Positions 10,701-21,830 of a DNA stretch of 64,000 nt are shown one piece after another (the first letter of the stretch is position 1; each line of letters starts with the position of its first letter). The DNA comes from Gymnogyps californianus (Eukaryota; Chordata; Aves; Accipitriformes; Cathartidae): contig NC_059471.1 of NCBI RefSeq assembly GCF_018139145.2, forward strand, positions 99,574,914-99,638,913, given 5' to 3'. The notes beneath the pieces were generated by a model, which searched no databases, was not told the DNA's origin, and was given only the letters and a program-made list of their open reading frames with translations. Made by a program: the position numbers and the translations under genes.

Positions 10701-13700
10701 TGGCCTACAGTTTCCTAAAACAACCTTGTTGGTTGCTAAGTTAACTACTCATATCTAGTTTAATTGAAATTATTGGGTTAGGAATTATACTGCTGAAAGC
10801 AATCCCAAACTGCCAGTTGTAAAAAGCTGATGCACAAGATCAAACAGGATTGCAAAATGACATGAAAGATCTCATCTGGTTACCTTATAGAGCAACGCTT
10901 TCTCTCTAGCATTTTGTAGTACACCAACCAAATAGCCCCAACCAAGCAATGCATCCTTTTGCAGTGAAGATATGCAGCAGAGGACTTCCTCAACTTAGTC
11001 AAAACATGATTCAGTGATGGGCATCACTGAGAAAGAGCAAATAGTTACACAGTGAAGCCCAGGAAATTCCTTGTAAGAAAAATTTTATATCTAAATCACT
11101 CCCTTATCAGTGTATGCAGAACTATGCATAATTGAAAGACAAACGCAAGCTCGCCAAAAAGTTTAAAGAAAAAAACAAAGAAAGAAAGAAAAAAAGAGGG
11201 GAACACTGGAAGTGGATAAGAGGAAGAAGAAAAAAGTTGAAGGAGAAATATACTTAAAATTGGAAACACTCTTGACAAAATGTTTTTCAGGAACTAGAAA
11301 AGGGAGTAAACATTGCACTCTACCATGAGTTTTAAGCTTGTCAGTCATTTTGTTAATCTTTCTTTCCAGACGGGCATATCTAGCAAACTCATCCATCATA
11401 CTAATGGTTGAGAGTTCTTGCTTCATGTTCTGAATTTCAGCTCTCATTTGGGATTCCTGCTCTGCATCCTTTTGTAACAGTCTGGATATCTAAGAAGTAA
11501 AGAAATAGTATTGGTTATTTATCCAGAATTCCATTGATTTTCCTTCATATGTATAAAGTATGATCTCTTGTTTACATACTCAAAAGCCTCCCATTAAAAA
11601 ATGCCCTTTCATCAAGACACAGGAAAACCTTGGCTTAACATCTGCAACATGTTCTAAAAGACACAGAATTTTTACTCTCTTGTGCTGACTGAAGCAAACC
11701 AAAATGGGTTTTACCGTCCCTGTAGGGCAGTGATTTTCAACTTTTCCAACTATAGTTAACTGCCTTTTCCTTCTCTATTTCTGCTTTCGTCTCCTCGTCT
11801 CCCCACTCTCAATGCTGCTGCCTTCTGAGACCTTTCAAACCTCCCAGGCCCCGCCTGCCACTGCATCCTGAGCTGAACTGCTGTCCTCCCTCCTCACAGT
11901 TCTCATCATGCACTGCTTGGATGGCAAGCACTCGATACACGCAGGAGAGGAAGGACCGGGGAAGCATTCCTTTTCATCACTCCTCTTTCCAGCTCCAGCA
12001 ATGCCCCTTACTCATTCATCATTCCCTTTTCCAGCTCCAGCAGCCTCAGCAAGGGTCTAAACTAATTAATGTGGAAACTTTATTCACTGAGGCCCAATTT
12101 TAGACCTCACCAATAACACATGGCTCACTAATCGGGAATCACTCCTCTAGATTACAGATTGCCTAGTCTGGGCTGTTAGAAACACACGAATTGCCACACT
12201 GGCTGAGAGCTGTGATCCATCTAGTGCAGTATCTTACCACTGCCTCAAAACACAAATTTGCATTAGTTATTTTTCTTACATCTTACCCATGCGTTTAAAT
12301 GCAGTTTTCTTATAACATCTTATTGGTTTCTTGGCTAAAATTACTTCCTACAGACAGAAATGTAAAAAGCTAATCACATGTTGTGTTAGCAAACATTTTC
12401 TCCCCTTCTTTTACTTTCGTACGTACTTTTCATGAGGCATCACCTGCTTGTTGGTTCATGAACTCCTTTTACCATAGAAATTAAGATACAAAGAACATAA
12501 AAATCTTTTTCTTGCTGTTCCTTAGCAAATCTTTCTAGCTTTCTCAAGACACATGTAATTTTCTCCCCACAAATTATGTTCTCAGTACTGCAGTCAATGA
12601 GAACATTACACTACTTTCTGTCACGAACCACAGCAGAAAGTTGAGCAGAAATTTTCATTAGTCATCTACAGTAACACTGAGTTCAGCTTCCCAAACTGCT
12701 AAGTAATGTTTTAAAGGATTTTTATCCATTATCGAACAGTGTGCACTGATCTGTGTGACACTGAAGTTATTTACGTGAAAGAGCAGAACGATAGGTATTT
12801 TAGCATGCTTGCTCACACGTAGGTTTACTTGGCAGTCATAGAGGTTATTGGTCCAGAATTCCGTTATCCACGCTCCCACAGAAACACTTCAGATCAGACC
12901 AGGGGCATCCTGATTAGTGACTGCGACTTAAGGTTTTCTCCTATGATGCCTAACTCCTTAATCTCTGTATCCACTGATCTCCCCTCCCAACAAGGAGATA
13001 GATAGATAGATATCCATCTGTTGAAAACACGGAAGACTGAGCAAAGCTGTCCTTTATATTCCCTGCAATGTCCTAAGGGCTGGAGCCTCAGGAGCATCAT
13101 TTAGGCCACTGATAACACACCACCCAGAACTTCGCTTCAGAGACCTGCTTAATCGAGGCTGCTGGAGTCACCCACTGTCACAGTGTTAGATTTCACGATC
13201 TCCAGTTCTTCCCAGTATCAGCCTCTCAAGCTTCTCCTCTTCTAAGGCGAGGAGCAGGACCAGGCCCTACTAGTCACAGCTGGGGATGCGTTACGGGTAC
13301 CGCCGGGCACCGGGAGCCCTCCCGAAACGGCACCACTCCCCCCCACCTCACCTCACCTCCTAGCTGTCAGGAGGAGGTAACGCCACCTCCGCAAAACACC
13401 GGGCGCTCCCCGCACGGGCCTCCGTAACGCCCTGCCCCGCCGTCTCACCCCCTCCTCAGCCACCCGAGGGCCCAGCCCACCGCAGCCCCCCCCCCGCCTT
13501 GTCTCAGCGGACGGCGAGGCCCGCAGCCCCGCGACCAGAGGAGAGGGGAGGAAGGCGGCGGGCACTCGGCCGCGGCCCCGATTTACTAACGGCCGCCGCC
13601 GCCGCCCCCCTCCCCTGGCCGGCACGGGGGCGGGGCGGGCGCGGTGACGTCACTTACGATGGAGGAGCAGGAGGGCAGAAGGATCTTGAGAGCGTTGCAG

Positions 13701-13747
13701 AGGAAGACGGAGCTCAGCACCAGCAGCCAGGCGCCGCTCTCCGCCAT
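7759..13747 (-). CDS. GET1: GET1 (WRB), guided entry of tail-anchored proteins factor 1, complete
   Basis: ER membrane receptor subunit that, with CAMLG, docks GET3/TRC40 and releases tail-anchored proteins into the membrane. Five coding exons on the - strand: 13658-13747, 11324-11489, 10077-10144, 9086-9200 and 7759-7832, summing to 513 nt, 170 aa plus TGA (human 174 aa). All introns are GT-AG and the phases join. Exon 1 (aa 1-30, MAESGAWLLVLSSVF...) holds the first membrane span. Exon 2 (aa 31-85) is the cytosolic coiled coil that binds GET3, with QKDAEQESQMRAEI and MMDEFARYARLERKINKMTD. Exons 3-4 contain span two (about aa 98-117, WVINIVFYILQAALMISLIW). Exons 4-5 contain span three (about aa 143-165), ending VVAIMLHPFS. 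The start has a strong Kozak context (G at -3 and +4). It is divergent from HMGN1 with a shared CpG island. Nothing is missing. Confidence 0.96.
7833..11323 (-). other. GET1: GET1 introns 2-4
   Basis: Introns at 7833-9085, 9201-10076 and 10145-11323. AT-rich, with no recognised repeat or RNA gene. Small open frames here are either shadows of exon 4 or chance. Confidence 0.6.
11728..12144. mobile_element. Non-autonomous hAT-type DNA transposon (MITE-like)
   Basis: The left end reads CAGTGATTTTCAACTTTT, the classic hAT inverted-repeat form. The right end, on the - strand, reads GAGTGATTCCCGATTAG, a diverged inverted copy. It is flanked by ctgtaggg (11720-11727) and ctctagat (12145-12152). The right one fits the hAT 8-bp target consensus nTCTAGAn and the left agrees at 5 of 8 bases. 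The interior has no transposase frame. It does contain an imperfect internal duplication: TTTCCAGCTCCAGCA occurs at 11986-12000 and 12028-12042. Length is 417 bp. The family is not named. Confidence 0.6.
12184..12243 (-). mobile_element. CR1 LINE 3' tail relic (ancient amniote type)
   Basis: The + strand reads gaattgccacactggctgag...gatccatctagtgcagtat. This is the reverse of the tail 'ctagatggacc...tgacccagtatggcaattctta' found at the end of old amniote CR1 elements. The same tail closes the 61.4-63.3 kb element in this window in the opposite orientation. Only about 60 bp remain. Confidence 0.5.
13645..13652. promoter_or_regulatory. Consensus CRE (TGACGTCA) at the GET1 exon 1 donor
   Basis: A perfect palindromic CREB/ATF site lies just inside GET1 intron 1. 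Its last base is shared with the donor hexamer (GTAAGT on the - strand, 13652-13657). It is inside the shared CpG island. Binding is inferred. Confidence 0.55.
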
Positions 13748-13905
13748 GCCGCGCGCCTCCGCGGCCGGGCACGCCCCCTCCCTCCCCCCCCCCCCGGCAC
13801 TAAGGAGCCTCCCGGGCGGGCGGCATACGCGCCGGGGGCGGCTCGCCCGCGCACGTGGGGCGGCGGGCGGGCGCCTGGGTGAGGGGAAACGGGGACAGGT
13901 GCGGC

Positions 13906-13911
13906 CACGTG
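13906..13911. promoter_or_regulatory. E-box CACGTG between GET1 and HMGN1
   Basis: It sits in CCACGTGAC, a good USF/TFE-type site, 12 bp before a CCAAT motif (13923-13927) in the divergent promoter. Confidence 0.45.
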
Positions 13912-14358
13912 ACGGGGGCTGGCCAATCAAGAGGCCGCCCCCCTCCCTTCCCCCGGCACGGGGAGGCGGTGGTTAGGTGAGAGACCCCGCCTCGTGCGAG
14001 ACGGGGAGGGGGGAGGGGGTGCGGCAGCCGGCCCCGCCCCCGCCCCCGCCCCGCAGAGGCGCCCCTCGGGGGGGCGGTGCCGGCGGCCGCCGGAGAGCGG
14101 GGAGCGTCCCCCCGCCGTCGCCCCCTCCCATCCCCCCGCCTCCCCCCCCCCCCTCCAATCCGGCTGGATCCTGTTGCGGTGCCGCTGGCGCTGCTGGGAT
14201 GGGGGGGGGAGGGGGGGGCGGTTTCCCTGCGCAGCGAGGCTGGCTTGCCCGTCAGCCGCAGCGGCTCGCCGTGAGGCACCCAGCGCGCGCAGCAGCCGGG
14301 CGGGAGCCGCCGCAGCTCCGGGGGTCGCGGCCGGGAGCCGCCGCCGCGCAGCCTCGCC

Positions 14359-17300
14359 ATGCCGAAGAGAAAGGTGAAGTGGGCGGGAGCGAGCGGGGCC
14401 GCCGACAGGGAGCCGCGCTGCCCGGGGCGGCCCCGCGCCACCGCCGCAGGGACGGGCGGGTGCGGGGGAGGGACGGGCGGTCCGACTGCGCGGGGACGGG
14501 GCTCGGAGGGAAGCGGCCGCTCCGCGGGCACCGGTGCGGCGGCCGCCAGCGCTCACTGACTGCGGCCGGCACCTCCCCTCGCCAGCCAGCTCCCTGACCC
14601 CTGACGGGGGCCCCGCTGGGGGCGGGGGGCGGCAGCGGCGGTGTCTGGAAGGTTCGGCGGGGGCTCGCCGGGCGCCTGGCCTCTCCGGGACTCGAAATCC
14701 GAAAGCAGCGGCGTCGGGAAGGGGCGGGCGGGGGGGCGGGTGAGCGGCGGCGTCACGTGCCCGCCCCGCCATCCCGCCCCGCCGCCGGCCTGAGGCGCCT
14801 GCGCCGCCTGACGCGCGCTGTTTGTGTTGGCAGGTGACGGTGGCGGACGGGGAGGCTCCCGAGGAGGTAGGTGCCCGGGGCAGGGCGGCGGGGGGCCAGG
14901 CGGGGCCCGCTCCCGGGCCGCTCTCGGCCCGCCCCCTCACGCCGTTTCTCTCTCTTTTCCCTGTCTGTAGCCGAAGAGGCGATCGGCGCGGCTGTCCGCT
15001 GTAAGTACAGGAGCGAGAGGGGGGGTGTCTTCCTCTACCGAAAAGGGGATTGCCGAGGGCTGAATCTCTCCCTTACTTGTTCTTTCTCCTCAGAAACCCG
15101 CTCCTGCCAAAGCAGAGCCGAAACCAAAAAAGTTAGCGGCAAAGGTGAGAGTCACTGGGAAGAGGGGAGGGAGAGGAGGTGGTCGAGTTCGTTGTGCAGG
15201 TGCCCGGTGGCGTCCCATTTTGTGTCGTCAGTGCACGGTGTCTGAACGTTTTTACCCATCTTCGCATGTTCCTTGTGGGAACACTCATTTAGCTGAAGTA
15301 TCGTTTTCAGATGTTTCTGCCAGTATCTACAGGTACATTCCGGCACTGTTTGAGTAGATCCTTGTTAAGCACTCAAAGTGTTGCGTAGAAATGTGGGCAC
15401 CGATTCATGGGTGTGAGATGGCAGTTTGGTACTGAGCAGAACTACTTGAACGTTGAAGTAACTGTACATAGCATTGTATTTCATCACTGTAAAAAAGGGG
15501 ATAAAATATACTCACAACTTAAGTGGTGTGTTAGGACAGGGAAAAAATACTTGAATACTTAGGCAGCCATTGAAAAAGATCTGAGTTTCCATTCATGTAG
15601 TCTAGCTTTCAGGTCTTTGTGTGTATGTAGGTAAGCCTGGTTTAGTATGATCTTTCAGTTTTTCAGTATAGCCTTCACAGTGCCAATAACAGAGGTGTAA
15701 AATTCTTTGTTTCTTGGGAGAAATAAAAGAGGCTGTGTATCTGTTGGCTTGTTGGTAGATGTGTTTTTAAGGGTTCCTTTGTGATTATAAGCTTTTCTTC
15801 TTAATGTATGGATTAAGAGCATTTGAAATACACTAATATAGAACTCTGCTTTGCACACTTTTTGATGCTTTCATTTTATTAATCCTACTGAACAATTACT
15901 TATCAGTAATGCACCTTCATTCCAATGGTTTGAATATCAGTGCATTCCCATTCTCGAAGTGGTAAGCCTAAAGAATTTGGGGGAGGTTTCCAATTTTACT
16001 TCAGTTTTGATTCTCCTTTTTTTTTTTCCAGTGTGTGGTTTATCTGATTCTTAATGCTGCTAGTTGATGCTGACTGATAGGCATGATACTGACATGCTGC
16101 CTGTAACTTCTAGAAAGAAACATTTCCACAGTTCATAGCTGGGAACATATTCATGTAAACCAAGTACATCACAAACAATTGTCATCTTAGAATATTAAGT
16201 AGAACACCTTGCACGAGGCCCCCATGGAATGCTGCTGTAATGTGAATATGTGAACAATTTTTTTTAATCGCTATTACTATTGGTAATTCAAATAAATGTA
16301 TAACTTGGTTTACATTTGATCCTCTTTGTTCTAAAACTCATGCTGTCACTAAAATCTTTTGTCATTTGGAAACTTTCTCACTGTTAATGTAAAAATCTCT
16401 TTTTTTCTGATTGCGTTTTACTTCTCCAGCTTTAGTACTTTCTCTCATTTTAGCTATCTCTGGACTTTCTTTAAATCGGTTGTAGCAATATTTCACTGTT
16501 ACGTACCAGTCAAATGATAGCTTTTTAATTTTGTTTTTAAATTATCTTTTTTCTGTATTTGATCCGTCAAAAGATGCTTCTTTGCATCAACTTTGTAACT
16601 TTAAAAAACTTTCCTGACAGTATTTTTTCTGGTGGGCAGAAGTTTACTCATTATGGAGTTACTTGGTGGGTTTTTTTAAAATAAATATTAATGAAGAAAA
16701 ATACATTTTGACAATCAAAACACAGAAGTCTACATGTTGTGAAATTGTCTGTTACATGAATTTGTAATACTGAGTATTTTAAATACAAATACCTGTATTT
16801 GTAATTACATCTGTAATAATGCCTTTATAACTTTTTTAAAGGATTTTTTTTCACATTAGCATGTTTCAGCTGTTTTTTCTGTGCTCTTGAGCATTTAAAA
16901 AACTGTCTTTTCTAAAAATAGGAGCAAAGAATTTTTAGAGTTTTGTGGACATTGACAATTTAGTTACCTGACATAAGATGCTTCAGCATTGATTTTTTTT
17001 TTTACCTTGCATCTCTTGTATATGTAATGTAACTTATTGCATGTTTGTATCCAGTCGTGCAAAACACTTAGAACTTTTGCTCAATAGTTGCAATTGGTTG
17101 ACAAAACCGTATTTTCACGAAGACAGTATTTTACATGAGCATTCATGTAAAATAGGAAGTGTATTCAGATCGCTATTAAAAAGTTGCATGTGTGAAGTAA
17201 GAAGGTTGCATGTTTTTTGTAAGGAAGAAGGCTTGGAGTGGAGATAGTATGGAATACTTCTGACCAAATGGTTTCCAATAGTAATCTGAGATACGCATTT

Positions 17301-20300
17301 CTACAGTACTTAAAATACGCAAAAATGAGAACTTTATTTCTTGGAGTGAATTTTAGGCCAGAAACAACAAATTAGGACATAATTTGAAGAACATACTTAT
17401 GAAATGCACGCAGTATTTTTAATGAGATTAGACACATCTTAAGGTAGATCAGTGTAGTGGTCTCTTGCTTAGAGGTATAAATGCATTACATTCTCTTGCC
17501 ACTTATTCACATTGTACCTGCCCAGAAAAAGTGTTATAGCTTGTCATTTATTGAAGATTTTTGTTAGTATCCTAAAGTAATGTTTGACAGATGGTGTCAA
17601 AACCAGTGCATTTATGTAATTCTGAATTGATAGGAATATTTTGTAAGTAGGGGGATCAGCTGGAGGACAGGCAAACTTTGTAGCATTTGGTTGCTGTAAG
17701 GAATGTCTGGGAGGATGTATTGCGTATTTATATGAAAGTAGCTCTCGAGCAAATACTTCTTCCCTACCCATTTAACAACAGTCATGTAGGTACAGAGGAT
17801 GTGACTGAGATAGTAAGAGTAGCACTGAAAATGATACTTCCAGATGATGCATTTATTTAGGTTAGGTTACTGAAATTCCCATCTATGAACATAAGAGGAG
17901 AAAGAGTGTTTGAAGCGCTTTGTATTTACAAAGTGGAAGGACTGCATTACTGCTTTTTATGCACCACAAGGTTAAATCATATATTACAAATTGCTCTGTC
18001 TAGCCATTAGAATCTAGTTATCTTCTCATCCCAGTTTGATTCTCTCATTTTACTATCTGAAACTGTGATTGTTTGTCTATGTATAGTTTGGAAAACTTTT
18101 TTGGTAGTTGAACTATGTATTAGCTCCTTGGTTGTTGGTAGTAGCTCTTGCTGTTTAGCAAGTCCATCTTGGTTTTGTGTGTTTTTTATTGTTTTCAAAG
18201 TTTACCTAGTAGATCATAGGAATTTACTTACTGGAAATTCATTTCATTGTAGGATAAATCTGAGGACAAGAAAGCTCAATCAAAGGGGAAAAAGGGGCCT
18301 AAAGGAAAACAGACAGAAGAGGCAAACCAAGAACAGACAAAGGACAACTTGCCTGCAGAAAATGGGGACGCTAAAAGTGAGGAGGTAAAGTTGTCTGTAT
18401 TCTTTGGTGCAAAGCAGCTGGATAACTTACTGTACTGGTTTGTCCAAACATCTGTCAGAAACATACGCAGTTCTTATAACAGAATCTGTTTCTGCCAAAA
18501 GAAAGATGTAGGCTATTGAAACATAAGTCGATATACCTGGAAAATTCTAGTTGCCCCAAGAAGAGTTGCAGTGATGTGATAACGGTCCCTGAAATGAAGG
18601 AAAAAGGTGAGAATCTTACCAAAGTTCCAATACAGGATAACATCCTTCAGAGAGGGGCTGTTTTCCCTGCGGGTAGGTCTTGGCAAAATAATACACACAG
18701 GGTGTACAGAGGGGATATTGCTCTGTGTGTGTGGGAGGGGTGTCTGTCTTTGGAGGGTTTGGTTTGCGTTTTGGTCTGTCTTTGCTGTTACTGGAAGAGA
18801 GGTTCCTTCTTGCTACAGAAGTTTTTTGACAGCTGCAATATTTGTGTTCTTGGGACTGGAAACAGTTTTCACTGAAAACCCAAAGTTGAAATGATTTAAC
18901 CGAAGTTGAGATAACATTTGTAGGAGTCATAGATATAGACACTGCTGGTAGAAGGGACAGGTTGGTGCAGGGATGGAAGAGAAGGTGCGAAAACTACTAA
19001 TAGTTGTTGTTGCTGAAGAAATGAACGTGCCAAATCAGTCTTGGCTGTAATACTGTGGTAAAATGGCCGTGTTGCTGAAGTTTCTGGAGTCACTGATCAT
19101 GTAACTTAAAACATCCTCCACGCTCTATTCTTTTTCTGGAATGTGGACATAATTTAGCTTTAAATTTAGGACAAGATCTGTAGGGAGAAGCAGTGCCTCT
19201 TACTAGGGCAGCTGTTAACAACTGGATGAAACACAAGTTTTCATGTGGTAACAGGCCTGGAATTAGTCTTAGGTTTCTGCAATATTGAATGCCTCACTCA
19301 TTTTAATTAGTTCAGTGGAGTTTGCTGATCAGATAGTCAGATGATTTTGTAATTTAAATGTGTGATTCATGCTTTCTGTCTGGTTGTTGCATTGAAAAGT
19401 AATTTTTTTAAGATAGAAAAAAAGGCTATCTGAGTTCTATCACACTGATCTATCAGTGTGCAGATAGATCTTCAAGTAGAGGAAAAGAGTATTTGGTTTT
19501 TAGGTAGATGATGCGTTTTGGTGGGTGAGGAAGGTACAGGATGGTACTTGAGTGTACAAGACAACTTTGGGGTAGCAGTTTTTCATTTGCAAGCTTACAG
19601 TGTGATCTTTGTGAAAAAGTTGTGCTATCACTAGGAATTCTTTAGTGGCTTAACTTTCTGCGTAGCTCTTGGCTCTGTATTACTGTCGCATAATTTAGTC
19701 TTTTAATTTGTGCATGTAGCATTTCAGCAATACCAGCAAAAGTTAAATTTGGCAATATTTCTCAACTGGGGTCTATTTTGTACACTAGTGCAGAGACGAT
19801 GTACATTTACAAGGAATGGATGATGACTTCTGGGGCGCATCTTCATGCTGGTCTCATGTTGGTCACACCAGCCAAAATTGCACGTTTAATATAATACCTA
19901 AGTCTAGAAGAGGCAGACGTATAGTCTGTCCTGTTGAGCTGTTTTAATCGGGACAGTAGTGTCAGCGATGCTGTTGTTAATCCACGATCTGGTGAAAGGC
20001 CAGTGACGACTTCAGAGACGAATGCCTGCAAATGGAAATGGCTTCCGTACTTCATCCTTCAGAAGTTTCCCCCAGGTGGCAGTAGAGACTGAACGGGTGG
20101 GTGTTAGGGTTCCTGTTTGGGTACTACTGTGATTAAACAACCTCTTCTGCTGGTGGTGCTGCAAAGCTTTGGAATAATTAAGTATAATTTTTATGTTAAT
20201 ACATATGTTACGTTCCTTTTTTTGACCTACGTTGCAAATGCAGCGAGTTTTCTGATCTAAATGCAGTTGTAATTTTAATCAATTAGGTTTGTATGAACTT

Positions 20301-20983
20301 GTTCTGAAGTTGAGGTACAGCATATAGAGACTTGACTTGAAAACAGTATAGCTCTGCTGCTACAGTTCAGTTTCACTGAAGGTATTTCTACAAAATTATG
20401 TTTAATTTAATGCAGTACCGTGTTTCTAAGTCTTAGTTACTTTAAAACATGGTAAGATTTGAGAATATGTTAACAGTGCTGCACTGAAATTTAAATGCAT
20501 GAAGTGTATCTATAGTGTCTTTTCTAAACACCCTATATGCAGGGATTTTAGCTTAGTAGGTTAAAAAGCCCCCTTTTCCTGTCACAAAGGCAGTAATCAT
20601 TGAAGTGGGCTTTGTTCTTTAAAAAAAAAAAAAAATCCTTTGCAGTGTGTATTGAGTAGTAACAATAGCAGCATTCTGAAATTCATCCTGATGCATCTGA
20701 GGCGATAGAAGCCTTTTCAAGACAGTTTGGTTTTAGTCGGTCATTGTCCAAGAGAAATAAGCAGATCATGACACCAGTTTATTAAGACTGTAAAGCACGG
20801 TATGTAGAAACAAGTCCTAGTTGTTCTGTATGTCAAGTTAGCTAACTTGTGCATTAAAAATACTACGAGCTAAGAGGCTGAGTCACTTAGAAACTTTCTG
20901 CATTGAAGTGTTCTGTTTTTTTGTCTTCTTTTCAGACCCCAGCATCTGATGCAGCAGTAGAGAAAGAAGCTAAGTCTGAGTAA
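14359..20983 (+). CDS. HMGN1: HMGN1, high mobility group nucleosome-binding protein 1, complete
   Basis: Small, highly charged nuclear protein that binds the nucleosome core, counteracts linker histone and loosens chromatin. Six coding exons: 14359-14373, 14834-14866, 14971-15000, 15094-15144, 18253-18384 and 20936-20983, totalling 309 nt, 102 aa (human 100). All introns are GT-AG and lie between codons. Exon 1 codes only MPKRK. Exons 2-3 give VTVADGEAPEE and PKRRSARLSA, the latter holding the invariant nucleosome-binding core RRSARLS (aa 19-25) with the two mitotic phosphoserines S21 and S25. Exon 4 is a Lys/Pro/Ala nuclear-import-like segment. Exons 5-6 form the acidic chromatin-unfolding tail, ending EKEAKSE. 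The promoter is shared with GET1, and BRWD1 follows in tandem about 5 kb on. Avian HMGN1 differs from human at the N-terminus (VTVADG for VSSAEG). Confidence 0.97.
15145..18252 (+). other. HMGN1: HMGN1 intron 4
   Basis: AT-rich 3.1 kb intron. No exon, RNA gene or interspersed repeat was recognised. Confidence 0.6.
18385..20935 (+). other. HMGN1: HMGN1 intron 5
   Basis: 2.55 kb intron. It holds a near-perfect palindrome at 19441-19460 (9-bp arms, 2-bp spacer) and an A-run at about 20622. Overlapping open frames at 18513-18942 on both strands are chance. Confidence 0.6.
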
Positions 20984-21426
20984 CATCTGGTACCAAGTCT
21001 TTAATTGGTGGTCCTTATACCTTTCTTCTTGTACAATTCAGAGGAATATTTTTATCAACTATTTTGTAAATGCAAGTTTTTTAGTAGTTCTAGAAAACAC
21101 ATTTTTAAAAAGGAGAGAATCCCCACTCAACCCATTTTTTTACATATTTAGATAAGTGTAAATGCTTTTCTAAGTGGTAAAATCATGTACTGGTTGTCTG
21201 TTTTCTATGAAACCAGAAATTAATGGCATGTTACATTAAGGAGAGGGCTTTGAAGCCTTGATTAGGCTTCACGTTCCATAGACTGTGAGGGACAGTTTTT
21301 CTATCCTATTAAATGAAGCATAACACAGATCAGACTTTGGAATTCATAACGGTATGTTGAGAATGTCTTAACATTTTAGTTATTTATCTTTATCTATGGT
21401 TGTACCATCAGTAGAATTGCTTATCT

Positions 21427-21432
21427 AATAAA
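21427..21432 (+). terminator. HMGN1: HMGN1 poly(A) signal, proximal candidate
   Basis: AATAAA about 440 nt after the stop codon, followed by T- and GT-containing sequence. Confidence 0.5.
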
Positions 21433-21804
21433 ACTGCTCCCTAGTGTTGGATTTCTTGCTGAATGATGTATATCTGTGACAAAGTTATTTTTGGTAGTTG
21501 CAGCTTTATTTTTTTTTTCCAACAACTTTGTAGCTGTGATGAGAAAGATTGGAAACTTTTATTATATCTTTAAATACTAAGTAAAAGTTTCTGCTTGGCA
21601 GACGTAACTTGTTATGTCAGTATTCGAGATACTGGAACTTCACATCCAGTTTTAAAGGACAGCTTGTCTACAAAGATCAGACAAAAAATATTTGAAATAG
21701 TCTTAGGAAGAAACCAGAATGACAGTTTTTAGATTTAAAAAACTGTGTGAATAAAAACAATTGTAAAATTGTTCATAGTGTCTGTGATCACCAAACAAAA
21801 GCCA

Positions 21805-21810
21805 AATAAA
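21805..21810 (+). terminator. HMGN1: HMGN1 poly(A) signal, distal candidate
   Basis: AATAAA about 820 nt after the stop. It would extend the 3'UTR to roughly 21830. The choice between the two signals needs transcript ends. Confidence 0.4.
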
Positions 21811-21830
21811 TCTTGATTATGAAAGGATGT

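Larger units (their letters stand above)
11490..13657 (-). other. GET1: GET1 intron 1
   Basis: The longest GET1 intron. It holds a probable hAT-type transposon (11728-12144), an old CR1 tail (12184-12243), a short GATA tandem run near 12990-13010, and the left part of the shared CpG island from about 13350. Confidence 0.6.
13350..15010. promoter_or_regulatory. Bidirectional CpG-island promoter of GET1 and HMGN1
   Basis: Very GC- and CpG-rich block covering both first exons; the start codons lie 611 bp apart, divergent. Visible elements are CCAAT at 13923-13927 and 14155-14159 and CACGTG E-boxes at 13852-13857, 13906-13911 (in CCACGTGAC) and 14754-14759 (in GTCACGTG). There is a full CRE, TGACGTCA, at 13645-13652, and a run of GC boxes at about 14033-14056. 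No TATA box was seen between the genes, as usual for a housekeeping CpG-island promoter. Start sites are not known. The many long open frames here come from stop-poor GC-rich DNA. Confidence 0.85.
20984..21830 (+). other. HMGN1: HMGN1 3'UTR
   Basis: The stretch from about 21030 to 21190 is close, from memory, to the mammalian HMGN1 3'UTR. Recognisable words are gaatatttttatcaactatt, tttgtaaatgcaagtttttt and taaaaaggagagaatcccca. Candidate poly(A) signals are at 21427-21432 and 21805-21810. Such conservation in a UTR suggests post-transcriptional control; the mechanism cannot be read here. Confidence 0.7.

Noticed and set aside
12988..13012. GATA tandem repeat
   Set aside because: Only about four units; ordinary short microsatellite.
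13353..15245. Many long overlapping open frames on both strands (up to 337 aa) in the GET1-HMGN1 CpG island
   Set aside because: They overlap each other and the true first exons, consist of Arg/Pro/Gly/Ala repeats, and are expected where GC-rich DNA lacks stop codons.
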